The notes beneath the pieces were generated by a model. The model saw nothing but the letters and a program-made list of their open reading frames with translations, was not told the origin of the DNA and made no database searches. Position numbers and translations under genes: made by a program. DNA of 64,000 nt from JAPPLB01 sp965206655 (lineage in GTDB: Bacteria > Acidobacteriota > Terriglobia > Bryobacterales > UBA6623): contig CBDBKC010000036.1 of the NCBI GenBank assembly GCA_965206655.1, positions 434,001 to 498,000 of the forward strand. Direction: 5' to 3'. Each line of letters opens with the position of its first letter. The stretch's first letter is position 1. Positions 9,709-18,546 of this stretch are shown here, piece after piece.

Positions 9709-10122
9709 CTAGCTGGAGGGGCCCAATATAGCGAACTTAGACACGCCGGGGCGGGAGACTGCACGCAACGCCCCCTCTATCGTGTGGCGGACTTCGTCGT
9801 TCTCATAAGGCTCGACCAGCAAGTCGTAACCCCCTCTCCACAAAACCTCAGACCACAGATGTTCGTCGGCACGCGGCGAACTTACGACAACGCTTGCGGA
9901 AATATCGTTGTCGACAAGATACCGCAACACGTCACACCAGTTGCCGTCCGGTAGAGAGACTCGAGTGACGACGACCTCAACAGGAGGCGATGTTCGAAGA
10001 AGCCCTCGGGCTTCGTTGCAGGTGCTGACAGCTAAGGTTTCAAAGTCAAGCGACTGAAGGGAACGCAAGAGCGGGGAACGGCGCTCGGGCGGCATGACCA
10101 ACAAGGCCAGCGGATTCGTCAA
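9709..10122 (-). CDS. Degenerate receiver-domain protein
   Basis: About 137 residues with a CheY-like alternation of strands and helices: LALLVMPPERRSPLLRSL, VEVVVTRVSLPDGNW, ASVVVSSPRADEHL and YDLLVEPYENDEV. The usual phospho-accepting Asp is Thr (VVVTRVSLPDG) and the conserved Lys of the last strand is Glu (LLVEPY), so it cannot be phosphorylated in the ordinary way. It probably acts as a protein-interaction pseudo-receiver (inference). A TTG at 10122 has a strong AGGGAGGG upstream; a GTG at 10140 is the alternative. It is co-directional with the SirB1-type gene 91 bases downstream. Confidence 0.6.
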   Translation of the reverse strand: MTNPLALLVMPPERRSPLLRSLQSLDFETLAVSTCNEARGLLRTSPPVEVVVTRVSLPDGNWCDVLRYLVDNDISASVVVSSPRADEHLWSEVLWRGGYDLLVEPYENDEVRHTIEGALRAVSRPGVSKFAILGPSS

Positions 10123-10277
10123 TTTGCCCTCCCTCGACACGATGTCTCGGGACCCAGAGGCGGGAGGCAGACCTTAGCAAGGCTACAGACGGGGTTGAAC
10201 GATGTCGACCTGTCTCGGGACTCGGGCTATTCACTTACGTTATTCCTCTTTAGCTGACAAGTCAAACTTTTCGTCTG

Positions 10278-10964
10278 TTACCTTGCGATGTGACGGGTAA
10301 GCGTTGTCTGACCGGCATCCTCTCGGGCACTCGCGAAGAGGAACTCCGTTTGCTCGATGAGCGTCTTCCAAATGCTGTCAGGGTGCTCGCCGAAAACCAT
10401 GTCCGCTTCGCCGGGGAGCACATGCCAGTCGTCTCGTCTCAGCTCGCTTTCGAGTTGGCCGGGCGCCCAGCCGGCGTACCCGACATAGCTCCGGAAACGT
10501 GCTTCGTCTTGCACGATCACTTCATCGAATCGTTCACGGCTCGAGCTGACGTAGACATCAGCGAAGATGCGTTGCGTGTCCGCCGGAGGGGCGTCGGACC
10601 GCATCAGGAACATCATCCCGTTCTTCGCAACGGGGCCGCCCAGGTAGACGCGATCGTCGCGATCCTTCAACTTCTCGACGTCGGGAAGCAGGTCAGCCAA
10701 TAAGACGTCGGTGGGTTGGTTGATGATCAGCCCCAACGCACCTTCTTCTTCGTAGCGGACCATGAGAATGACGGACTTCGCGAAGCGCGGGTCGCGCATT
10801 TTGCGGCCGGCGACGAGGAACCGCCCAGGCTGGAGTTTGACCCGGGGCGCATTCTGAGCCGCCGCCGGTCTTGCACGCGGGATGACGGTTGCTAACACGA
10901 ACAGGACGAGAAGGACCGCGAGCCTTCCCCGTCCGCCGATGGACAAATCGTATTTCTTAGGCAA
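10278..10964 (-). CDS. YqgE/AlgH-family protein with signal peptide
   Basis: 228 residues. The YqgE/AlgH core is clear: GRFLVAGRKMRDPRFAKSVI, EEGALGLIINQPTDV, RVYLGGPVAKNGMMFL and a C-terminal GYAGWAPGQLESELRRDDW. Family members are usually cytoplasmic proteins of unknown mechanism. This one has an N-terminal basic stretch, a hydrophobic segment (LAVLLVLFVLATVI) and an Ala-rich AAA-Q site, which look like a signal peptide, so export is inferred. The start ATG overlaps by 8 bases the end of the small frame at 10957-11172. Confidence 0.88.
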   Translation of the reverse strand: MPKKYDLSIGGRGRLAVLLVLFVLATVIPRARPAAAQNAPRVKLQPGRFLVAGRKMRDPRFAKSVILMVRYEEEGALGLIINQPTDVLLADLLPDVEKLKDRDDRVYLGGPVAKNGMMFLMRSDAPPADTQRIFADVYVSSSRERFDEVIVQDEARFRSYVGYAGWAPGQLESELRRDDWHVLPGEADMVFGEHPDSIWKTLIEQTEFLFASAREDAGQTTLTRHIAR

Positions 10965-11172
10965 GTAATCCCGGAATCATGCCGCCGGTATCGAGGATCT
11001 TGTTCGGGCGGTCCAAAAAGGTCTGGTACTCATGCCGCGGATCGACGCCAATGGTCTTGTGGATGGTGACCCGCTCGCGGTTTTTTCCGTTTGAGTGCAT
11101 CGAGCGTAGGATAGTGAACTTGTCGGCCTGCTTCGCCGGATGCAGGAGGTCAGTATGGTTCGTGACCTTCAT
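10957..11172 (-). pseudogene. Small remnant, weakly DUF1501-like
   Basis: A 71-codon open frame. The stretch AKQADKFTILRSMHS resembles the AKxADKFTIIRSM block of DUF1501 (secreted sulfatase-like proteins common in this group), and little else matches. It lacks the N- and C-terminal parts of that ~450-residue family, so I read it as a leftover of a deleted gene in a disturbed patch that also holds a broken oxidoreductase and an IS630 insertion. It could instead be a genuine small gene in front of the AlgH-like protein. Confidence 0.35.
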
Positions 11173-11317
11173 GGCGTCTCTCCCCGTCCGTTAGTGATTA
11201 TAGAGAAACTCTGTGGAGTTCAGAAGCGCCCGGAGACGTCTTCCAAAATTCTTATTGGCCCGTGGCGATGATACCGCCGCCGGGGGTGTGCCGTTGGACG
11301 CGACGCCGGGTCGGCCT

Positions 11318-11635
11318 TACTGATGCCTCTCAATCTTGACCGGTTCCCAGGGCGCCCGCAACGCCGCGGCCGTTCCACGATGAGCGTCCGTGGGAGTGCT
11401 TATGACAGCCGCGTCGCAGCAATCGGCTGCGATCAACGTCGTAGAACGCCCGGATCTCGGAGCTGCCATCGTCGGCGAACTTCTTGGCCAGCAAGGTGGC
11501 TCGCTCCAAGTCACAGTCCACAAGCGCCGTCAACTTGCAGACGCCTTGTTCGGCACCAAGCTCCTGAACGTGTCGCGCGTGTATGCACCCGATGCGTCCG
11601 AGCCCGATAGCGGCTATTCGAAGAGGCTCTGCCAT
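11318..11635 (-). pseudogene. Truncated, frameshifted Gfo/Idh/MocA oxidoreductase
   Basis: From the ATG at 11635 the frame reads MAEPLRIAAIGLGRIGCIHA, a NAD-binding Rossmann start with GLGRIG, then LTALVDCDLERATLLAKKFA. After FYDV the homology continues in another frame as LIAADCCDAAVISTPTDAHR, the typical second strand block. The frame then ends at about residue 105, where a normal member has 330-380 residues. It has therefore lost the whole substrate domain and carries a +1 shift near 11428. It lies beside the IS630 insertion, which may have been involved in the rearrangement. Confidence 0.75.
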
Positions 11636-11727
11636 AGGTTGGTGTTCCTCCAATGCTTTGCGTGACTGTGCTGCCACGGGACCTCGCGACCACGAACCAT
11701 GCGCAGGCCGCGACAAGTAATTTAGCC

Positions 11728-11747
11728 TACTGAGTCCCGCATAATAT
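11728..11747 (+). repeat. IS630 left terminal inverted repeat
   Basis: TACTGAGTCCCGCATAATAT, matched perfectly by the reverse complement at the other end of the element. It includes the TA target duplication. Confidence 0.93.
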
Positions 11748-11751
11748 TCAG

Positions 11752-12791
11752 TTAATCGAACGACAAAGAAGATTGCTTCCAAAAGGCGGCGATCAAGCGC
11801 CGTTTGCGGCGCATGCGGCGCAAGGTCGTGCGTGCCCGCTCGTCGAGCTCCCAGTAGTCGTTGGGGCAGACGTTGGGCAACTCGTGCTGCTTCCAGTAGG
11901 CCCAGATGTATTCCACCGGATTCAGCTCCGGGGCGTAGCCCGGCAAGTACTCGGTCTCGATGTGGCCCTGCGACAACGCGATGAACTCGCGCACCAACGC
12001 GCTGCGATGCGCCGGCAAGCGATCCCACACGATCAGCAACGGACGTTGTATGTGGCGCAGCAGCGCCTTGAGGAAATCGATCACCTCGGGACCGCGGATG
12101 GCGTCGGGATAGAGACGGAAATAGAAGTTGTGGAAAGTGATTCCGGCCGCCGCCGAGAGCTTCTTCCAGTTGAAGTTGAACTGCAGTACGGGCGTCTGCC
12201 CGCGCGGCGCCCAAGTACGGCAGCGATGTGGCTTCTGGCTCAGTCCGCTTTCGTCGATGAAGACGATCGTGCGGCCCTGTTTTTGGGCTTTTTTTTAATG
12301 GCGGGCCAGGTCTGTTTCTTCCAGGCGCGGATCGCTTCCTCGTTGCGCTCGCGGGCCTTGCCGACCGGCCGTTGCGGGCTCCAATGCAGCGCCCGCAGTA
12401 GCTTCCAGACGTGGCCTTCGTGGTAGCGCACCCCGAAACGGTCGCGGATCAACCGCGCCACCCGCGGACAGCTCCACAGCGGTGTCGGGAAGCCGTGCGC
12501 TTCGGGTCCTTCGAGCAGCAGCCCTTCCAGCTCGGCGAGCTGCGCGGCGCTCAGCAACGGCTTGCGGCCGGCGCGACCGGCTTTGGCTAGCCCGGCTCGG
12601 CCGTCTTCGCGGTAACGCTGCACCCAGCCGCTGACGCTTTGTTGGGCGGCTTGGACTCTACGCGCCGCCTCAGCTTGGCTCAGTCCTTTTTCCACGACCA
12701 GCCGCACCGCCTCGATGCACCGCTTCTCCAGCGCCGCAAAGTCTCGCTTCACGCCTTTTGGAAAACCCATATCCAAAAGACGTCGCTCCAT
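11752..12791 (-). CDS. IS630 transposase, two frames joined by predicted -1 frameshift
   Basis: OrfA (start 12791) has a helix-turn-helix region with LSQAEAARRVQAAQQSVSGW and a second HTH ending HEGHVWKLLRALHWSPQRP. Frame two has the DDE catalytic domain: VFIDESGLSQKPH (first Asp), LLIVWDRLPAHRS (second Asp), NPVEYIWAYWK (Glu). OrfA's own frame would end at STKAD and lacks the catalytic domain. A run of eight A on the coding strand (12296-12289) followed by G gives the canonical A_AAA_AAG slippery heptamer in the orfA frame, and a -1 slip there enters the catalytic frame exactly. The fusion product would be about 346 residues, normal for the family. This is known frameshift biology of IS elements, so it is probably functional, not broken. 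Confidence 0.9.
12288..12294 (-). promoter_or_regulatory. Slippery heptamer for programmed -1 frameshifting
   Basis: A_AAA_AAG read in the transposase orfA frame, the same motif type used by dnaX and many IS elements. The frame entered after a -1 slip is open through the DDE domain. I did not work out a downstream stimulatory hairpin. Confidence 0.75.
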
Positions 12792-12807
12792 TACAAAAGG
12801 TTACCCT

Positions 12808-12827
12808 ATATTATGCGGGACTCAGTA
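12808..12827 (-). repeat. IS630 right terminal inverted repeat
   Basis: Reverse complement of the left end over all 20 bases. The terminal TA at 12826-12827 is the second copy of the target dinucleotide. Confidence 0.93.
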
Positions 12828-12953
12828 GGTGGCCGCGAGGAGTCTTGCGCGCCGCGCGGCGAACGAAACAGTTTGACGCTGGGAACGCGTGTTCGACGCC
12901 TCCCTCGGTCCCGCGGTATGTACTATCGTGCGAGGTAGCATGCTCGCACTCTC

Positions 12954-14670
12954 ATGATGCGGCTCTTCGGCTTTGTGCTGCTGTCGCTGGTGAGCCTTCA
13001 AGGCCAGGGTGGAGTGGAAGTCTTGACGCCGCGATTCCGCGTTGTCACGGAACTGTCGGAAGAGACCGCGCTTCAGGCAGCGGAGCACCTTGAGAAGGCG
13101 CACGCCTCACTGAAGGCCATTGGTGTTGATCCGCGGCCCGTCGGTCACGAGCCGATCCCGGTGCTGCTGCTGTCCACCGTTGCTGAGTTGGAGGCGTTGT
13201 TCGCAAGCTGTCGCCGGCGGCTTCGCGCGCGGACTGTTTCAACCGGGCGTGGACCGTCCCTACATCGTCCTCGCGTGGGATCCGCCGGAATCGGCACGCA
13301 GTGGTCTTGCTCATGAGTACGTCCACTGGGTTTTCAAGGACTCCGTGCAACCGCTGTGGTACCGGGAGGGGCTGGCCGAGTATCTTTCTCAATCGGTTCT
13401 ACTGTCGAACGGGGCCGTTTTCGGAATACCGCCGGCGCGATTCCTGGCAGCGCTGCTGAGAGAGCCGTGGATTCCACTGCGGCAGCTCATGACGGCAAAA
13501 CGCGAACGAGATCTGCTTACTTCCCCGACGTTTTATGAGCAATGGTGGCTCATCGCCCACTGGCTGGGGCACTCTTCCCAACCGGCAGCGGAGGCGCGAA
13601 AGGGGCCACGAGGAGTTCCCCGCCATGAAACCTTCGTCGAATTTGTGGATCGGGAGGGGGAAGAGGCGGCCGAGGCCGAGCTGCGGGAATACCTGAAGAG
13701 TCTCGTTTCCGGGAAGGCTGTGACCACGGCTATGCGCTTTGAGTCGGCCAATGGGACATCGTTCGCGGTACGGGAAACCGAAGAATGGGAACTGCCCTAC
13801 TATCTAGCCGATGCGTGCAGGGAGACACCGGCGTGGGATAAGGCCGAGACTGAGCTAAAGAGGTTACAACAGGCGTTCCCGTCCCGTCCCGAACCCAGCG
13901 AGTCGCTCGGCGCGCTCCAAATGGACCGCAACGACTACGAGGCCGCCGAGCAGACGCTGGCAAGCGCGGTTGCGAAGGGTTCGGTGAATCCGCGTACGTA
14001 TCATCGCTACAGCTTGCTGCTGTTACGGCCGGTGGAGGGGGGTCCGGTCTGGGCGCGGCAGCGGGCCGCATGGTCTAGGGATCACGCCCGCAAGGCTCTC
14101 GATATCCAGCGGAGCGAGCCCGCCTACATTCTGACCGAAGCTCAGGCTTCGGGACTGCTTGGCGAATGGCAGGCGGCGACCGCGGGGCTTGCTGAGCTCG
14201 CTTCGTATCCGGAGTGGCGTGAGCGTGCCGAGAAAGAGTTCGACGTTCTGCTGCATCGGCGGCGCCAGTTTGTGATGAATCTGCCACAGCCGGCTCCGGA
14301 CGCTCCTAAGACGAAGCATATCGACTTAGCGCCGCTCGGCTCCGCGCCGGAGCGCGTCGCGAAGCCGCGGCCGCCGCCGAAACAGGCCGAGCTCTGGCCG
14401 CCTCCCGGAACCGTGCTGCTGTACGGCCACATCGTGAGGATCGATTGCCTGACATCAGAGAAGATCGTAACCGTGCGAACCCCGCGCTGGAAGGTTCGCC
14501 TCAGAGAGCGAGCTGAGGCACCGGCCCAACTTATATCGCCTCCTCGGAATTGGCGGGCGCTGCCTTGCGAAGCGGGAGGGTGGGGGCTGAATCGGGAACT
14601 GAATGTTGCGTTTCGACCTGATGTCAAAGACCGGGGCGTTTGGGGAGAGCTTGTGGCGGTCGTGTTCTAG
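12954..14670 (+). pseudogene. Peptidase MA-like metalloprotease with TPR-type helices, one frameshift
   Basis: The frame from 12954 encodes a signal peptide (MMRLFGFVLLSLVSLQGQGG) and LTPRFRVVTELSEE. After LEALFA the homology jumps to the +1 frame as AVAGGFARGLFQPGVDRPYI. Removing one A from GCAAGC near 13206 joins them. The second part has the zinc motif HEYVH in GLAHEYVHWVF and the gluzincin glutamate region WYREGLAEYLSQS, followed by helical repeats (from RPEPSESLGALQMDRNDYEA) and a C-terminal region. It would be a secreted protease-like protein of about 570 residues. The extra base could be an error or a real inactivating mutation. It lies 127 bases beyond the IS630 right end. Confidence 0.78.
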
Positions 14671-14702
14671 CCCTATTGCGAGCGGGTTAGACTGATCGGA
14701 CG

Positions 14703-15254
14703 ATGTCGTTTCCGAAGGGCTATGCAGAGTGGGTGGCGCGACGGCGCGTCGCGGCGGGCTTCGTCGTTGTCGCCGTCTTCCTGTTTCTGGCGCAGCCTAC
14801 CGCAACATCCCTGTTGGTGGGGTTGGCTGTGGGGATTGCGGGGCTGCTGCTTCGCGGCTGGGCCGCCGGGCACTTGGCAAAGTACGAAAGTCTGTCGACA
14901 TCGGGTCCCTTCGCTTACACGCGAAACCCTCTCTATCTCGGTGCGTTGCTGGTGGGTGTTGGTTTCGCCATTGCGGGCGCGCACATCGCCATCGGGGCGT
15001 TGCTGATTGCCTTCTTCCTGCTGTTCTACCTTCCCGTGATCGAGGAGGAGGAAAGCTACCTCCTTGGCAAGTTTCCGGGCTACAAGGAGTACTGCGAGCG
15101 GGTCCCGCGACTGTGGCCCCGCCTGCGTCCGCAGTACCCCACGGCGGCGGGATTTCAGTCGCTACTCTATCGCCGAAACCGAGAATACCAGGCCCTAGGG
15201 GGATTCATTGTCGGCATGGCCGTCTTGGCGGCCAAACACACCTATCTCACCTAG
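14703..15254 (+). CDS. Isoprenylcysteine carboxyl methyltransferase-like membrane protein
   Basis: 183 residues with several membrane segments (FVVVAVFLFLAQP, LLVGLAVGIAGLLLRGWAAG, LLVGVGFAIAGAHIAIGALL) and the ICMT/PEMT core: STSGPFAYTRNPLYLGALL, then IEEEESYLLGKFPGYKEYCE. Members transfer methyl groups from S-adenosylmethionine to lipid-like or prenylated acceptors in the membrane; the bacterial substrate is not known. It follows the peptidase gene by 32 bases on the same strand and may be co-transcribed with it. Confidence 0.9.
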   Translation: MSFPKGYAEWVARRRVAAGFVVVAVFLFLAQPTATSLLVGLAVGIAGLLLRGWAAGHLAKYESLSTSGPFAYTRNPLYLGALLVGVGFAIAGAHIAIGALLIAFFLLFYLPVIEEEESYLLGKFPGYKEYCERVPRLWPRLRPQYPTAAGFQSLLYRRNREYQALGGFIVGMAVLAAKHTYLT

Positions 15255-15299
15255 CCGGCTTTTTCAGATGGGAAGCATCTACTCACAGACGAGAAAAAC

Positions 15300-15559
15300 T
15301 TGGGCCAACCGGAACAAAACATCCGATACGCCACACAGCTTGTGAAAATGGACCCGGGAGCCACCTACCCCAGCCATCGACACACCGAAGTCGAGGAACT
15401 TTATCTTCTCGAAGGGGACCTTTTCGTTGAGGGCCAATGGATGAAGCCCGGCGATTACTGCCGTGACGAGCCTGAAAGCATTCACGGCAAGGTCCGAACC
15501 GACAAAGGGGCTTCCTCCTCGTATCTTCCTCGCAAAACGATGAAGTGTTGACCGGCTAG
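15300..15559 (+). pseudogene. ChrR-type cupin, truncated and frameshifted
   Basis: Cupin core PGATYPSHRHTEVEELYLLE with the metal-binding HRH and EE residues, then FVEGQWMKPGDY. The apparent end (SSYLPRKTMKC) is out of family. Adding one G to the GGGG run near 15510 restores GFLLVSSSQNDEVLTG with a stop at 15557-15559, a normal ChrR-cupin ending. The only in-frame start is a TTG at 15300, yet in-frame homology seems to extend upstream (DGKHLLTDEKN) to the stop of the preceding gene, so the 5' end is probably also lost. ChrR-type cupins often sense oxidative stress as anti-sigma factors; an ECF sigma operon lies just downstream on the other strand. Confidence 0.65.
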
Positions 15560-15588
15560 TCCGCGTTCCCTGGAACCGGTTGAAAGGG

Positions 15589-16347
15589 TCAGCCCAACGG
15601 ACCGACCCAGATCGGCTGCGTTGTCGGTTGAGGACTTCCCGTCTCCGGCTCATCCGTAATCGCGAGGGCCGCGGTGTCCGCCTGTGCCAAGCCCAGCGGC
15701 CTAATCACCAAAACGCGACCGTTCGGCTGCGGCGTGAAAACTCCCGCGCCCACCGGAGTTCCGTCCTTTGGAATCACCCAGAGTTGGTAGGCACGATCCG
15801 ACGAGAGAAGCGGCATATTCTGTCCGGTTAGAACGAGTCCCTGTTGCTCATTCCAATAGGCGTGCAACTCCGTTGAACTCGCCGCATCGAGCGAAACCGA
15901 AATCGTTCCCGGCGCTGAAACAATATCGAGCACCCGGCGATAGGTTTCCGTCTCTTCTCGTAACTCCTCGTGCTGCTGCTCGAGCTCCGCCATCCGTTGC
16001 TGAACCGAATCGAATTGAGTCTGAAGCGTAAGAGCCCGCCAGCCCGCCAGCACCGTGCATAGCAGCATCGCTGCCGCTAGCCCCCAAGCCAAAACCGGGA
16101 AAGAATGCCGCGGCGTGGGTTCGGGGGCTATGGCCTCCATCAACTGCCGCCGGACGGATGAGGGGGGCTCGATCTCAGGCGTCAACAACCCCACCTGAGC
16201 CACGCGCATCTCCGCTCGGCTGAGTTCCTCTCGCGCCGCAGCCCCTACCTCGGAGAGGTGTTTCCGGAAGGCCTCCAACTCATCGCCCTCGAGCACACCG
16301 AGGACGTAGAGATCATAGGTTTCGGGGAGGAATTGCTGCTCGCTCAT
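15589..16347 (-). CDS. RskA-type anti-sigma factor
   Basis: 252 residues with a cytoplasmic N-terminal domain (LPETYDLYVLGVLEGDELEA), one membrane segment (FPVLAWGLAAAMLLCTVLAG, about 85-104), a coiled coil (QRMAELEQQHEELREE) and an extracytoplasmic RskA C-terminal domain (AYQLWVIPKDGTPVGAGVF). It would hold the ECF sigma factor at the membrane until released. Its ATG overlaps the sigma gene stop by 4 bases, indicating translational coupling and a fixed 1:1 pair. The N-terminal zinc-binding HxxxCxxC of ZAS anti-sigma factors is absent, as is usual for RskA. Confidence 0.93.
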   Translation of the reverse strand: MSEQQFLPETYDLYVLGVLEGDELEAFRKHLSEVGAAAREELSRAEMRVAQVGLLTPEIEPPSSVRRQLMEAIAPEPTPRHSFPVLAWGLAAAMLLCTVLAGWRALTLQTQFDSVQQRMAELEQQHEELREETETYRRVLDIVSAPGTISVSLDAASSTELHAYWNEQQGLVLTGQNMPLLSSDRAYQLWVIPKDGTPVGAGVFTPQPNGRVLVIRPLGLAQADTAALAITDEPETGSPQPTTQPIWVGPLG

Positions 16348-16997
16348 GTCTCCCCCCTCATTTCGAGCCGTAGCTGGAGAACCGCGCTGCGAATCCAGGT
16401 CTTTACCGTTCCCAATGGCTCGCCGAGCCGGCTCGCGATCTCGCTGTGACTCAAGCCCTTGAAGTACGCGAGGTCAAGCGCTTGCCGCTGCGCCGCGGGC
16501 AACTCCGCCAGACGCCGATGCAACTCCGCGGCCAGGCGGCGATGGTCCACCCACTCGTCCATTCGCGCCTCGGCTACCGGAACCGGCGCCGGATCCATCA
16601 CGTGCTCCTGTCGGCGCTGCCGCTCACCCTTGCTCCGAAGATGATCAATCGCGATATTCCGCGCCAGCGTAAGCAGCCAAGGGCTCAGCGACCCTCGCGC
16701 CGCTTGATAACTCGACGCATTGTTCCATAGCCGCAGGAACACGTCCTGGAGCAGTTCGTTGGCCAACGGCGCCTGCTCCGTCATGCGGATGAGCACCGAA
16801 TACACCAGCCGGGAATGGCGGTCGTAGAGCTGCTCCAATGCCTTTGCGTCGCGCTGCACAACTCTCTCCATGAGCGCTTCGTCCGTCGGACGGCCTCCAA
16901 GGACGTCCTTCAATAAGGTCGCGAGCAACACCGTTCCGGTACCCACTATAGCCGATGCACCTGGCACCCTCGATAGCGGCATCATCTCCGCGCTCAC
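16344..16997 (-). CDS. ECF RNA polymerase sigma factor (SigK/RskA-partnered type)
   Basis: 217 residues with sigma region 2 (LYDRHSRLVYSVLIRM, ELLQDVFLRLW, SPWLLTLARNIAIDHLRS) and region 4 (LPAAQRQALDLAYFKGLSHS, then EIASRLGEPLGTVKTWIRSA). It directs polymerase to stress or envelope promoters when released by the downstream RskA partner. The conserved core begins near residue 38, so the true start may be later than 16997. It is divergent from the Gfo/Idh gene at 17170. Confidence 0.93.
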   Translation of the reverse strand: MSAEMMPLSRVPGASAIVGTGTVLLATLLKDVLGGRPTDEALMERVVQRDAKALEQLYDRHSRLVYSVLIRMTEQAPLANELLQDVFLRLWNNASSYQAARGSLSPWLLTLARNIAIDHLRSKGERQRRQEHVMDPAPVPVAEARMDEWVDHRRLAAELHRRLAELPAAQRQALDLAYFKGLSHSEIASRLGEPLGTVKTWIRSAVLQLRLEMRGET

Positions 16998-17169
16998 CTA
17001 CCTACTCATACGGGACGCGAGAGTCTTTGGATGCTCCCCGCCCTGTGGTGCACCGCGCCTGAGGCAACCGGCCGGGCTCACGTGCGCCGCTCCGTCGTTC
17101 AGGCCCGAGCCGGTTACGGCCTGCGGCATAATGGAACCTGGGAGATCCGTTCCGCCCAAGGAGAACCGC

Positions 17170-18492
17170 ATGTCTGACTCGAAACCTACCCGGCGACATT
17201 TTCTTGGCGCCGCCGCAACCAGTGTGGCTGCATCGTCACTCGCTGCCTCGTCCGCGCACGCCGCGTCAGCAAGTCGCGTGATTGGCTCCAACGACCGCAT
17301 CAATGTCGCTTTCATCGGAGTCGGCGGAAGGGGCCGCGGACACGTTCGCCGGGTCTACGCCCGGAGTCAGGAGAAGGCCGACGTGCAAGTCGTCGCTGTA
17401 TGCGATGTCTATTCAAAGCGCAAAGAAGTCGCCCGCGAGATGACGAAGCTTGAAGCCAAGGACGTTCATCACCAATATGGCGAAGTGCTGGCGCGGCAGG
17501 ATGTCGATGCAGTCTACATCTCCTCCCCTGACCACTGGCACGCGCCGATGACTCTCGCTGCCCTCGACGCCGGCAAGGATGTCTACCTCGAAAAACCGAT
17601 GACCTACACGTTGCACGAGGCCCAACAGGTCGCGCAGCGAGTCCGGTTGCAGAAAAGAGTTCTACAGGTCGGGAGCCAGCATCTTTCCGATCAGCGCTAT
17701 CACCGAGCGAAAGAAGTCATCGAAAAAGGCTGGATCGGACGGCCCCTGTGGACTCAAAACACGTACTCGCGCAACTCGCTCCACGGCGAGTGGAACTATC
17801 ACATCGATGACGAGGGGACCCCGGAAAATATTGACTGGAACCTTTTTCAGGGCCCGGCGCCGGCGCGGGACTTCAATGCCGACCGCTTCTTCCGTTGGCG
17901 CAAGTATTGGGACTACTCAGGCGGCATCGCAACGGACCTTTTCTACCATCGTCTCGCCCCGCTCGAATTCGCAATCGGAATGGGCTTTCCAACCCGCGTC
18001 AGCGCCAACGGCGGCATCTACGTTCACAAAGACCGCGAGGTTCCCGACACCTACTCGACCAACATCGAGTACGAAGATCACTACGCGCTGATGTCGGCCT
18101 CGATGGCTTCGGCCGCCGCCAATCAGTGGCTGCCTCCCATCATCTATGGTCATGAAGGAACGATCCAGTTCGTGCCCGGGGGGATCGCCGTACTACCGGA
18201 GCGTCCGTTCCGCAAGAAATTCGAGGCGGCGACCGGAGCGCCGGAAGTGCTCATTCCCGTCGAGCGACAGGATATCGACGACGACCACACAAGTAATTTC
18301 CTGGACTGCGTGCGCTCCCGCAAAGATCCCGTATTCGATGCGGACATGGGCTACAAGGTGATGACGGCCATCGACCTTGGCGTCAAATCGTATCGCCGGA
18401 ATAAAGTGATGGCGTTCGATCCGAGTCGGGAGCTCGTGCTCGACGAAGCCCCCGCCCGCCCGGCCTACGAGGGCAGCGGCAAGAACTACTAA
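17170..18492 (+). CDS. Tat-exported Gfo/Idh/MocA-family oxidoreductase
   Basis: 440 residues. Starts MSDSKPTRRHFLGAAATSVA, a twin-arginine signal, followed by the Rossmann block INVAFIGVGGRGRGHVRR and CDVYSKRKEVA. The catalytic-type EKP motif is in DVYLEKPMTYTLHEAQQVA. The family oxidises or reduces sugars and inositols with NAD(P); the exact substrate here is unknown, and export suggests a periplasmic role with tightly bound cofactor. The ATG at 17170 follows AAGGAGAACCGC; the longer upstream open frame is not supported. Confidence 0.92.
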   Translation: MSDSKPTRRHFLGAAATSVAASSLAASSAHAASASRVIGSNDRINVAFIGVGGRGRGHVRRVYARSQEKADVQVVAVCDVYSKRKEVAREMTKLEAKDVHHQYGEVLARQDVDAVYISSPDHWHAPMTLAALDAGKDVYLEKPMTYTLHEAQQVAQRVRLQKRVLQVGSQHLSDQRYHRAKEVIEKGWIGRPLWTQNTYSRNSLHGEWNYHIDDEGTPENIDWNLFQGPAPARDFNADRFFRWRKYWDYSGGIATDLFYHRLAPLEFAIGMGFPTRVSANGGIYVHKDREVPDTYSTNIEYEDHYALMSASMASAAANQWLPPIIYGHEGTIQFVPGGIAVLPERPFRKKFEAATGAPEVLIPVERQDIDDDHTSNFLDCVRSRKDPVFDADMGYKVMTAIDLGVKSYRRNKVMAFDPSRELVLDEAPARPAYEGSGKNY

Positions 18493-18546
18493 GAGACGGC
18501 TCGGCGGATAAGTTCCGATAACGATCCCGCCCCTTGAAGGCCACGT

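Larger units (their letters stand above)
11728..12827 (-). mobile_element. IS630-family insertion sequence
   Basis: A complete element of about 1.1 kb. The ends are a perfect 20-bp inverted repeat, TACTGAGTCCCGCATAATAT at 11728-11747 and its complement at 12808-12827, each beginning with the TA dinucleotide that IS630/Tc1 elements target and duplicate. It contains one transposase gene in two overlapping frames. It lies between the truncated oxidoreductase and the MA-type peptidase gene. Confidence 0.93.

Noticed and set aside
16870..17169. Upstream extension of the Gfo/Idh gene
   Set aside because: It lies in the antisense of the sigma factor and before the Tat signal; the ATG at 17170 has a proper ribosome site.
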